From Capitulum mitella (taxonomy: Eukaryota > Arthropoda > Thecostraca > Pollicipedomorpha > Pollicipedidae): DNA of 64,000 nt. Position numbers and translations under genes: made by a program. The stretch covers positions 4,340,001 to 4,404,000 of the forward strand of contig CP099850.1 of NCBI GenBank assembly GCA_030062745.1. The letters are read 5' to 3'. This document shows positions 34,601 to 46,600 of this stretch, piece after piece. The first letter of the stretch is position 1, and every line of letters starts with the position of its first letter. The notes under the pieces were generated by a model that worked only from the letters and a program-made list of their open reading frames with translations, had not been told where the DNA came from and made no database searches.

Positions 34601-37600
34601 ACTTGCAACCGTTGACAAATTTTACGACGTCGGTTATGAACAAAATACACAAAGTTGCTAACCTGCTCAAGATCCTCAAAATGTTTTCTCATTTGAGCTG
34701 CAGTTTACGGAACGCATTAGGTGTGTGTTTGCCTCATTTGAAGTTCTGTTTTTAGTAAAGACGGAAAAGTTTTTCGCAGAGCTTCAGGCTCTACAAATGC
34801 CGTGTACTAAACGCATAGTTTTATCTTTCTTCACGATAACAGTGCATACCTTAACTAATATGTTTAATTTAACTCGTATGAATACAGTACATTCCAGATG
34901 CCTGTTAAAAAGCCTGGATCTAGCTATGTCGATTTAAAGATTGTTACGTGTATGGCACGACATGTATGCAATGTCATATGTTAGGCAGATGTACTTCGGG
35001 TACCGCATTGATTCTTGGGTACACCGAAAATTTTTGTCCGTCAGATCATGGACAGTACATGGATTTTTTTGAAAACCATAACCTTCTCAGATAAAATCGT
35101 GAAGCCATCCATCTTGTCGTAAGACCAGAAAGGCCCCAATAAAGCTACAGCCGTCAGTCCTGCAGAACTAACACTATAGCGTACGGTTACTACTGTGGTG
35201 TGCTAAAGTCATGTACTGCGAACACTAGCTGTGAGCGAACACTACAGAGCACATCACGTATTGATTCCAGTTTGCGACCTTGCCGCTGCTCTTATGTTTC
35301 AGGCGAAACTGATCTGCATCAGTCGTCCGCTGTATCGCAGATTGATTCCTCTACGTCCAACCAGTTGTGCGCCATCTGCAACGACAAAGCCACCGGCAAG
35401 CACTACAATGCCATCTCCTGCGATGGCTGCAAGGGCTTTTTTCGAAGGTCGGTCAGGAAGAACCAAAAGTACACTTGCAGGTAAGTGCCGGGCGGCTACA
35501 TTCTTATTCATTTTTATACACCACAAAATTTCTGCATTTGCTCATCATTGTGTGTTTTTTTTTAGCTTCTCGAAAATCCTTTTTATTCACCGCGTTGTAT
35601 TGGATGTCCTTGGAAACATGAAGCATCCATGCGCTTCTCATCCGTACTCGAACCATTCAGGATTAAAGCGACAAGCTCTGAAAATGCTCACTTTTTTTAG
35701 TGTTATAGACATTCTAATATAAACTTTCCATTGTGATGAAGCAATAAATGGAACCCACAGCCGGAGTTGCCATGGTTCCACAGCAGAGCCTTGCCTCACC
35801 TTGAGGTGCTTAGGCAGTAAAGTAAATCAGAACGTGAGTCGTTAGCGAATCGAAGACGGGCCATGGCTCTCGTCCTTAACCTTGGAGCTCATCATTGGCA
35901 TGCCCCTTCCCGTCACAGATACGACAGAAACTGCATGGTCGACAAGGAGAAAAGAAACCACTGCCGATACTGCAGATTACGAAAGTGTTTCCGAGCTGGC
36001 ATGAAAAAAGAAGGTAGGTGCCAGGAAAATCATGCGGACATGTAGCTAAATGTACAGTCCCGTGTAGCTAGTCCCATGCCGTAATATCTCGCTTACTCCG
36101 CGTCCGGATGGTACATTGCAGTGGATTTACAGGCAATAGGGTGGTTGCACTGGACCTGTATTGCATCGACCGGCCTCTAATGTAGTCAGGATCCCCCGCA
36201 GCCAGACTAGTGTCAACAACGAGGAACACCTCATGTGCATTTGTTCGGTCGCTTTGTATCCAAGCGTGTACAAAATGCCGTACGTCACGGTAAATTAAAC
36301 ATGCACTTCAATGTAAAACTCATGTTTGCCTGGAATAATACGGGCTGGAACAAATAAATATGGCTTGAAAATGGTGCATATTTTTCGTTTAAGTGCCAGG
36401 CATTGCCACTTTTTCGGTAAATTCTGAAACGTTCTTGTCTGATACGTCCTTTGTCTTGTCGCGTTGAAACTGGACCCATTTCGCGACGTTGAAATCGTTT
36501 TTCGATTGACAGCTGTCAGGCTCTGTTAATGTTTGCCCTTCAGTGTTAGTAAAAAGAGCTTTCGCCGGCTTAAACAGGCTGAGGATGATCAAGCGCGTAG
36601 CGAGCGATACGGCAAAACTCGGCCGACCACCGTCGATCACATCTGCATTGTGGACTATGAATGCCCATGCGGTGTTGTGCCGCAGTCCGCAGTATCGCCT
36701 CTCGTGTTCCTCACGGTTAAATATCGCAGTCCAGCTTACGCCTGCGCCAGTGACGGACCGGCCTTTTCGTCCCACTGAGTTCGGTTCTGCGTGTGCTGAC
36801 AGCCCCCGAGGTCAATAGCTCGGCATGTATGTGCGACGGCCCTGGCTCGCGTAAAACGAATCGTTATGCAAACAAAGACCGGGCTGGCGTTCTCGGGTGA
36901 TTCCGGGTCGTCTCAGTGCTGTGCGAACAAAGAACTCTTTGCGACCTGAGAATGTCACTCAGGCCACGCACGTGTTCATTGGAGCAACTCAAGTGTGCGC
37001 AAGCTGTTCTCGCGAATGCACTAGAGCGTCTGCGTTGTCAAGGAGTCGAAATTATCGGGCGGGTGGTGGAAATTCGCGACCGCCGTGGACTTTGTGCAGT
37101 TTGATCTGTTCGGTTTAATCCTGAGGTCATGGCACTTGCGTTATCTTTCCGTGGAATTAGCTGCTGCTGAGACTTGAGAGGTTTCGTCACCGTCATTCGC
37201 TATCAGCGACGCCCGGCGACTACTTGATACGCTATAGTACAGATTCATCTCATAAGCTCTGGCATATGGGGCAACGGTCGAATTCAGACCAGACAATATC
37301 TCTAGTGTGTATGAACTCAGGTATTGGTCTTTCCAGTCGGACATCGCTATTGCTTTGTCACTACGACCAATCAGCTGCTGCTTGTATCGTAAGAACAAAA
37401 GATGGGCCCTTCACAGGGGTGAAGTTGTGCCCAGCGGACGGGTGCTGCTCAAGACTTACATGAACAAAATCATAGAAAATGCTCCTCATTTGCGACCTAT
37501 ATTAAGTTAAAAGATGTTTGAGGGTGCTTAATCAGCATAAGGCCACTGGAGCACGGAAAACAGGTTGAAACTAGCTCGTGATCCCATGGGCCCCAGGAGG

Positions 37601-40600
37601 TTTTAAAGTTTGTGGGCGGAGCCATTTTGTTGCAATTTGTTTCCATGCTTTTCCTTTACACAAATCTAATGTAAAAATGTCCATATCGCATCCGACTGGC
37701 ACATGCATGACCCAATATGTATACAAATATTCAGATAAATATGTGTTCAGATCAATACGCAAAAATCGTGGAATGGTTGGCTTCAGATTGAATCCACGCT
37801 CCTTTCCAGAGGTGTCAAATTACAGGCAGGAACACACGTCTTCAAAGCCGTTCACAGAATTTCAAGCCATTGGAGACCATATCTTGCGGTGGTCTCGTAT
37901 TAGAGCTAAGAATTCGGATGTATTTTGGATTCGAATATTCGTATGGGAACGTTTCAACATTCGGATCGCATGTTCGAATCATTCGAAGTTTGCGCCATTT
38001 CATCCCAACAGGTGGAATCGGACTATGTGAAAAAAAATCAGGCAGATTCACAACTGCATGAACAAGTTACAGGATTTTAAAGCTGCGGCCGGCGTCGGAC
38101 ACCGCGTGGACGGCGGCCGGGCACTGCCGAAGCAGGGGAGGGCTGACGTCACCGACAGAGAGGAGCGCTCTTATTGGCAGTCGTACTGCTGCTTAACCAG
38201 AGCCACAAACTGTCTGACCCATGCGATACGATGCTCCGGAATGATAAGTTTGAGAAAGAGATGAATGGGAAAGGATCCAATCTCTGTTCTTGATCCTCGC
38301 TACCATGTCCATAGACAATATTACAATAAGATTTAGGTTTTATTTTTTTTAGGTTTTAGGTTTTTTGAGATTTTTGGTTAGGATTTAGGTTCCGCTCGGC
38401 CTTCGGTATTGTTCGTAACCACTCGGTGACGCGCATTTTTAGCATCGGCAGCAAAACGCAGCTTTTTGTGGACGGTATCCCCACAATGTTTCGCTTCTGC
38501 TGAAGGAAGGAAATAAAGCGTGGCAAAGGTCGTGCTAAATACCATTTGTGTAAACGGGGCCCATTTTTTGCCGAAATCCGAATTTTAATTCTCGGAATAG
38601 GCCTGAAAGCGACTTACGGTGCGTCGGTTTTCCGCCTCGGTTTCGGATTGCCGATTTCTATATGCCCGTGATATCCTTACGAATGCGAGGCATTTTTAGC
38701 ATGGAAAATGAACACATGTAGAAAGGCTCATTGCTCGCACGATGCCAGTTAATGTAATGAGAGACAGGCTGTTTTTCTGTATTCGTCTCAAAAGAGGAAT
38801 AAAAACGGTCTCTGCCCGTCCTTGCCAGACACGGAATAAATCTAAGATTCCTCTCGAGGCTACTCATCGCCCTACGAAATATGGCGTGCAGATCGGTCCA
38901 TAGTGAGGCAGGGGCGGAGCGTATCTCATTGTCACCCTCAGCTATGCTGTCATCCTTACTTCAGCACATTATGTGGCATGATGTATAATCGAACATAATG
39001 TAAGCTGAAACGACGCTAGGCAATGCTCGAATTAGCATTCCGCTTGGTCATGCATGATTTGGCTCGCATATTTCTTGAGGTTCTGCAGCGAAATGCATCA
39101 GAGTATTCGATTCCTCGGTTGACACTCGAATATTCGGCTTTATTTCGATATCCGGATGAAACAACGGTCAACCGAATATTCGCCGAATATTTGAATCCCG
39201 AAATCAGTATTCGAACATTCACAGAAACCGAATCTTTGAAGCATACGGGCCCGAATTTCCACCCTTGGCATTGCTGTTATTTATACTTCTTCGCATCATG
39301 TGACGTGATGTATAACCGAACACAATGTAAGCCGAAGCAACGCTAGGCAATGCTCGGATTAGCATTCCGTTTGGTTATGCATAACTTAGCTCGCGTATTT
39401 CTTCAGATCCTGAAGCGAAATGCATGAGTATTCGATTGCTCGATTAACATAATATTCAGCGAATATGCGGATGGAAAAACGGTCAACCGAATATTCAGCG
39501 AATATCCCAATCCCGAAATCAAGATTCGGTCATTCGCCCAATCCGAACCTACGGCCGAATCTTCGAATGATCCGAATCCGGATTCTCAGCTGTACCTCAC
39601 TCTCAGTCACGTACTGCGCCGCCGGGGGCGCGGCCGCGCTGCCCAGTGACGTCACTGGTGACCGGGGGTCGCCGGGCGCGGAGAACGGGCCACGCGAGCC
39701 GGGGTCACGTAGCCGCTTTGTGTGGTCCCGGCGGCCGGCGGCGCCACCGGAGACGGCGCCGACACAATGCGTCGTTACAGCGGCGCCGGACCGTGCGGCC
39801 CTCCGGCCGGACCGTCCTGCAGGCGGCCACGGCAGACTGCGACGTCAGAAATCCGGCGGACTTGCGGACACCGTCGGCGACAGAAATAACTCAGAAAATG
39901 TATCATTTACAAGGATGTGGCCCAGCGCTGTTTCGAGTGATTTCCCTTTGAATAAACTCGGTTTGGCAATTTTTTTTTTGGGGGGGGGCTTGATGGTTTC
40001 AGTTATTGAGCGTTAACTGAAACCAAGTCATGTCACGTCATAATTTGGCACTCCCTTCTCCAGGAGAGAGATTAATTTTTGATGGCAAAAGGACCGGTTT
40101 TGACAGGAACCATGCTTTACTGTCACCAGGGATTTCTTGATGATGCGTAACCAATTCTAAGTCAAGTCGAGAAAGACCAAGAAAGTCCCAGAAAGGTCAG
40201 AATTCCTTGGCAAAGTGCAATGACGGAACTAGGAAATCTGGGTGACCGCAAGGTGATAACATTTGCAATATCGTAATAACAACAACTGTCTTTTGAACTT
40301 ATTGATAAGATTGTCGTCATTTTCTATACGGCGTAGGTACAAATTGTTTGGTTTACCTTGGACTGATAATTTTAGAAAGACAGTGGGTGAAAGGCGAAAT
40401 ACTATTGCCCTCCCTTGTCGCATTCGAACAGGCGCTAACGTCTCGTGGTTACTTTAACGCAAGCGACAAAGCACTGGGTATCAGATACGAAGGTGGCTGG
40501 CTATTAAAATGGAGACGAAAAGGAGCTATGTGCTGTCTTCTGCGATGCAAGTGCACATGACACATTTCGAAGGAAGCCGTTTGACGTTATCAGTATTTCC

Positions 40601-43600
40601 TCTTGCATTGAAAAAGCGCAGACGGCTCTTTCGTGCCTTTACCTGGATTCGAGCCGGCGACTTCCCGTCCCGCGGCCACACTGAAGACTTGCACTCGTCC
40701 TGGCGCCGAACTGGGGCCCGCCGCCTCAGGTCTGTGGCGCAGGACTCCGTACTATGACGTCTGATGTGCGCGCCGTCTGGGAGGGGTGCCCTCCGCCTGC
40801 CGAGCGCTGGGAATCACCCCCGGAGCCTCCCAGGATGGAAGCGGCTGCAGATTTCGGAGCAGGGCAGAGAGCAACAGCGGGGGCTCCTTGGAGACAAGCC
40901 GCGGGAACTACCGGGGAAGGACCGGCCGGAACGTCCTGGGATGAGGCGTATCCTGCCGGGACTCCCTGGTACTGGGTCCTGTCCGGTTGTGGTTTCCTGC
41001 CAGTAACTTGGACCGGGGTTATCTGGGGTCCAACTGGGTGGGTTGGATCGCCCGGGGGTCCGGACTCAAACGGGCTGCGAAGGTCTGTGGACCAGTCTCA
41101 GCCAGCCAGACCAGGTGGTTTCTCCGGAGGGAGCTTTTGTATGGGACTTGCGGTGTCCGAATGCCTTACGGTTTGTCGTAGTCCATCGTTTCCGTCATCT
41201 TCAAGTTTCCCCGTCATGTGCTGTGGGAAGCCCGTGCACGAGTCATCCGTTGAGAACGAACTTTTGTGTGACATAGGTGCACGCAGCCTTTTCAGTTCCC
41301 GAAAATGTAATAGAATCCCGTATCTTGCTCTTGTGTTATGATTTCGATTGTAGATCTTGTGTATGCCTGTGTCTCATGTACCGCAAAACATAGCATAATG
41401 CATAAAATTCAAGAGTAGGAAAAAACGAGAGGTGAAGTTGACAGAACATTAAAGCTGATACATGAAGTGCTCAGGCCACCCGGCACGCTACGATGGTCCA
41501 TACAGATGATCTGCTGGCGCCAGCCGGCACCCCTGACAGTGCCGTCATCACCGGCGCCCATGCCGTTTTCAGCCGTGCAAAATGAGCGGGACAGGATCAG
41601 CGTGCGGCGCTCCAGTTTCGAGGACAGCGCCAGCAGCGCCCTCTCCGTGCAGGTGTTACTCAACGCCGAGGTCATATCGAGGCAGATTGACTCCAGCTGG
41701 GTGAGTTCCCGCCTCGGCCCAGCGTACCTGTTTACACGCGCCGCGGGGAAGGTTAAGGCAACTATTTGCACGAGCCGGGAGAGTTAAACAGTGGGCCCCG
41801 GCGTCGCGGTGTGCGCAGGACCAATTTGATTTGTCTCGACCGTGATTTGTGCTAATCCTCCACAAATCAGCAGGGCTGTGGGATGTGTTTCATTTCAGGT
41901 CCCACGTACTTCGATCCGTTGCAACTTGTGATGCGCAGTTTTTCGGATTTTTTGTCCGATTTCCAAACTGTTGCAATCCTCATTTTGCTGATCCGGCTGG
42001 TGTGATTTGGTGATATTCTCGGCTAATTATTTTGCGCTGTGGCGCTATTCTCACCCATGAGTTCCGGCAAACATTATTGCTGTTACGTGAGCGTCTCCGA
42101 CCATCCGACCATCATACGCCCGAAGCCGTGTCCGTGCGGAACTGACGGTTTGCTGGCCAGTGACCGTGCTGACCTCTGTCCGACCTGACCTCTGTCCGTG
42201 CTGACCGATGTCCGCGTGCTGACCTGTGTCCGTCCTGATTTGTGTCCATGATGACCTCTATCCGTGCTGACCTCTGTCCGTGTTGACCTACGTCCATGCT
42301 GACCTGTGTCCGTGTTGATCTCCGTCCATGCTGACCCGTGTCCGTGCTGACCTGTGTCCGTTCGCAGGACGGCTGTCGGGAGATGGACATCAGCGACAAA
42401 CAGATCGCCACCCAGGAGGACGTCTGCGAGTCGATGCGGCAGCAGCTGCTGGCCGTCGTCGAGTGGGCCAAGTGTATTCCGGCCTTCCTGGATCTTAATC
42501 TGGACGACCAGGTCAGAGCCAAATGCGCAGTCCTGACGCCTGAGCTGCGGTCGGAATCCCTGGAGCTGCTTTTAGAGACCTGACTTTGAGCGGCCAGAGA
42601 AGATCGTTTTTACGTCGTGATGTTGTTTGTATTGTATCCAGCTTTGGTATTCCTGCAATCTGTGCAAGTTGCGCGGATGAAGGAATGTTATCATTGTAAC
42701 TGTGCATAAAATTACTTTTTGTGTTTGAGTTCAATACTTCATCTGTATTTTTCTTTGAATTTGTTCACTGAAGCTGCCAGCTTTTGCTTGCGAGACCGGC
42801 CCGTGTATCACTCAGTTCATACTGGAGGATATCTGTCAAGGTTTTCAAAGCGCGCCAGATGATCGGCCGGTCGGCCTGGCTCGTCAGTCTCACGTGCGGC
42901 ATTCCGTCACCCGAGGCGTCGATTGCGACAGGCTTACGATACCGGGGGCAAAGGTCACGCCTCCCCGTCGCGTCCAGTGCTGTTGCAGTCCTACAGAGCA
43001 GCTGTCTTCATAGTTTCATCTGATGACAGGATGAGCTACCCACGTGATGATATGTTATTGCAACTTTATATATTGGTTTATCACGAACATGCGATGGCCA
43101 GATATTAATATAAACGTCTAACCATGATGTGGTGTCTCGCACAACGCTTAGCCCTGACCCCGCTGTCCGAATGTTCCTCAGTTCTCGAAGCACGTCTAGT
43201 TTAACCAGGTTTTATGGATCATGGCAGCACTACAATATCAGTTGGCTACTCAGTGTGTCATATAGGACCAAATGTAGCTCATGTCACAGGGTCAGTAATG
43301 CCAGTTCATGAATTGCAGTTACTTCGGCTATATAAATGGCCACACGTTGAGACTGTGAAAACGAGCGGGTGTCTGCGGAACAGATGAATGAGTGGCTAAT
43401 TCCTTCGTCTGTGTCTGATCCGTTCACGTGGTGCGTTAGGCTCATTGTCAGTTCTCAACAATGAAGACGCCTCTTTTGAATCAGCGAAACATACGTTCTC
43501 GTTGAGACGAGCTTCCAAGGAAGATCTAAGGGAGTGGGTCTCGAGGACAACGCCTACTTCTTGGAGGATACTCCCAATCTCAATCTCAAGCTCGATCTCA

Positions 43601-46600
43601 AGGTCATCTCGATTATCTACACCCGTTAACGTGCAGACGTAGTGAGCCAGGGGCCTCACCACCTTACCGGATCGCGTGCGGGGGCAAGAACTGAGCTTCG
43701 ATGTCAGGCCCGTTTCACTCCACGATCCGCGTCGCCAGGGAGCGATTTTTTCCCCCACGGTCGCGGTCGCAGCCGGGTATCAGATGGCGTTGTCACCCGC
43801 CGCTCTATCAGCGGCCGACGGCGCCGGCCCACACGCCGTCCCCACCGCTCGCCCGTCGCCGACCACGTGACGCCGCCGTCCTCATGCACGACTGACGGCG
43901 GCCTGGTCACGTGGTCGCGCTGCGCGCTGACTGACTCCGGGGTCGGACCCAAACATTTGGTTGGTCCGAGGCCGTCAGGCGCCGGAATGCCTGCCGGCTG
44001 CCACCTGACGACAACGACCGCTGACCTTGGTGGGGTCACCGGCCTGCTGGTGACGGCCGAGGCCTCTCGCATGGCGTTGCAATAACAACTCGAACGGTCC
44101 CCCGGCGCGAAGTTGAATTCCACCGTGACCTTGCTCATCTTGAGGACGAGTCCTTTGAGGACTGTTGGCCGGTCTGCTCTTCATGAAACTGCTTCGAGAC
44201 GCCCTGACGACACGCACGCTATCGCCAGACCATGGTTCTCACTTGACTAAGGGGACACGCCTGGGTGATTCGGCATTGTACCTCCAAGTGTCTGCTTTTT
44301 AGAAAACGTTTATCTTTAATGACAAATTGTCGATGTGATTGGTCATTCGATCGAAGAGTGACAGAACAAAAAGAAAATCACACATTCTATCCGTTAAGAG
44401 TTGTCGGGTTCCCCCCCCCCCCATCGACGTCTGTACGTACAGTCGTAGCGAGCCTGGGGCGGCGCGGCGGCCGGCCGCCGTACCGCCTGCAGAGACGCGC
44501 GAGCCTGGGGCGGCGCGGCGGCCGGCCGCCGTACCGCCTGCAGGACGCGCGGGCCGGGGGCGGGGCCGAGCCGGCCGCCGTACCGCCTGCAGAGACGCGC
44601 GGGCCGGGGGCGGCGCGGCGGCTGGCCGCCGTACCGCCTGCAGAGACGCGCGAGCCTGGGGCGGGGCCGAGCCGGGTGGACTTTGACCGGTCGTCTGGCG
44701 CTGCCGCAGATCGCGCTGCTGCGGGCGCACGGCGGCGAACACCTGCTGCTGGGCGCCTCCTGGAGGTCGCTCCACCTGAACGGCTACGTCCTGCTGGGCA
44801 ACAGGAGCGTGGTCACGCGGGGCTCGCCAGGTGAGGCGGCTGGCCCCGGCCGGCCGGCGCCGACTATGCCGGCTCAGCGGTGACGGCCGCCAGACTCTCC
44901 GCACGACCGTCTGCTGTGCGTGTCTTTAGAAAATTCTATCCTGTTTCCAAGAGTTATGGGCTCAGGAGCTCATAGGGCACGTGGGACGGAGGCGCTACCA
45001 CTTCGGAAAATTTGAACAAAAACCATGTGGTGTTTTGTGTGGGAAGACATGATATCAAAATAGTTTGCAATGTTGGGAAAATATCAAAATGCTTGCTTTA
45101 AATACTGCAACCTGCTTGCTATAAAAACGTTCCCACGCATGAAGCAAAAGCCATCACGCATCGTCTTTGACACCCGTTGCTCTTTCCCAAAGCCTACATC
45201 CGTGCCTGTTTGACAGGGGCGCAGTCAGGATTTTCTTGAGGGGGGAGCTCAGGATGAACTGAAATTATACGAAAACCGCCTGCCGGGAAGACGATGCGCA
45301 ATGGTTTTCGCAAAAACTGCTGGCCTAAGTGGGGGAGCCCGGACCCCCAGGTCCCCCTTGGCTGCGCCTCTGCTGTTTGGTGCTTGCTGGGTGGCCGCCG
45401 CCGATATTGTGCGGTGGTGAGGCCTGCCCCAGGGACGAGTCCTTGCTCTCAGGCCAGCGGGCTGAGATGACGGTGAACATCAAGCAAACATGCCGGGGTT
45501 TATTCTCATATGCGAAATCCGATTTCGAATCGTCGATCCAGAAGCCGCAGGCTTCTGTAAATTTATACGTTGTCAGTGATTGCGACGGCTCAGCTGCCAT
45601 TCCTTCCATCCCGTTTCTCGCCCCTTTTTGCTGGCTGTCCGACTGTTTGCAGAACGGATGGGAATCGAATTACAGAAATAGGATGAATAGACTTAAAAGA
45701 ACCACAAATTAGTTTTAACTAGATGCGGGGCTTCTAGTTTCTTTCGTTATTGGGACAACCTTCGTCATGTCGAGTGAGACTGCTTAAAGTGGAAAATGAT
45801 TGAAGTCGAAGACTCTGCTGTTCCGAAGAAAAACGCCTGATATTCATGCCATAGTATATTGCAGCAGTGTGTATATACCATATGTATACACACTGCTGCA
45901 GTATACAGCAGTGTGTGTATATATATACTAAACGCTGCTGTATACTATACAGCAGTGCGCGCTAAATGTAAAAGTCCTCTGATATAAAGTTTTTTTGTGT
46001 GGCGAAAAAAAAACTTAGTATCAGGGAACGGAAAGTAAATCCTAGGTTTTTCGGCGAGGGAGTTACAATGTCTTTCTAATTACCCGTCCCGCGCTTAGAG
46101 TTCAGATGTTGATCACACGGCTGGAACATGCGTTGTCTTGTCTGGTTGTCTCAGATGGCCGCAGTTATGAAAAAGTCGTGCCACCATGTCTAGGACTGTC
46201 GAGTGTTCCGTTTCGGCCTGGGTCGGCGTTCTCCGTCAGCCGTCTCAGTTCCTGTTGTCGTCTGAAGCGCCATCGTTCGAGCCGCTGCTGTTGAGACGGC
46301 CGTGACATCCGGCGTCCCTCCTGGCCGCGGTCACCGGCCGTGGCGTCTGGCCGGGCCGTATTGGCCGCTCGGTGGGGCCGCTGCTCCGGGCTGGCTGCCG
46401 GGCGTATCTGACCGGGATGGTAATCTGTTCCCGGGCAGCCTGATACCTTATCTCTTCCCCCTCCCCCCCCCCGCTGCCCTCCCCTCCCCGCCCACGGCAT
46501 TTCTGGCTCAGCTTCAGACTGCAGCCGCACAACGCTGTCGGTGGTGACTGCCGACGCCGGTGGCGAATGAGCACGATGATGTTGAAGGCTGGGGTTGATA

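Larger units (their letters stand above)
31614..35302. other. HNF4 intron 1
   Basis: A 3.7-kb intron with several hAT-like MITEs in its first third and a short run of telomere-like repeats at 32329. A GC-rich block at 33420-33740 holds unsupported open frames and could be an alternative promoter region. From 33850 to 35200 it is AT-rich with nothing recognised. Confidence 0.6.
36014..41572. other. HNF4 intron 3
   Basis: A 5.6-kb intron. It holds ATTCG-rich degenerate repeats (37900-38040), GC-rich blocks at 38080-38170 and 39600-39850 (the latter with TGACGTCA at 39647), the 327-bp tandem duplication at 38983, and a tRNA-like B-box at 40645. An open plus-strand frame at 40754-41341 (195 codons) resembles no known protein and is not called as a gene. 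Confidence 0.6.

Noticed and set aside
40754..41341. 195-codon plus-strand frame in HNF4 intron 3
   Set aside because: Trp/Gly/Pro-rich peptide unlike any known family. The codon bias does not match the neighbouring HNF4 exons, and no splice signals tie it to the gene.
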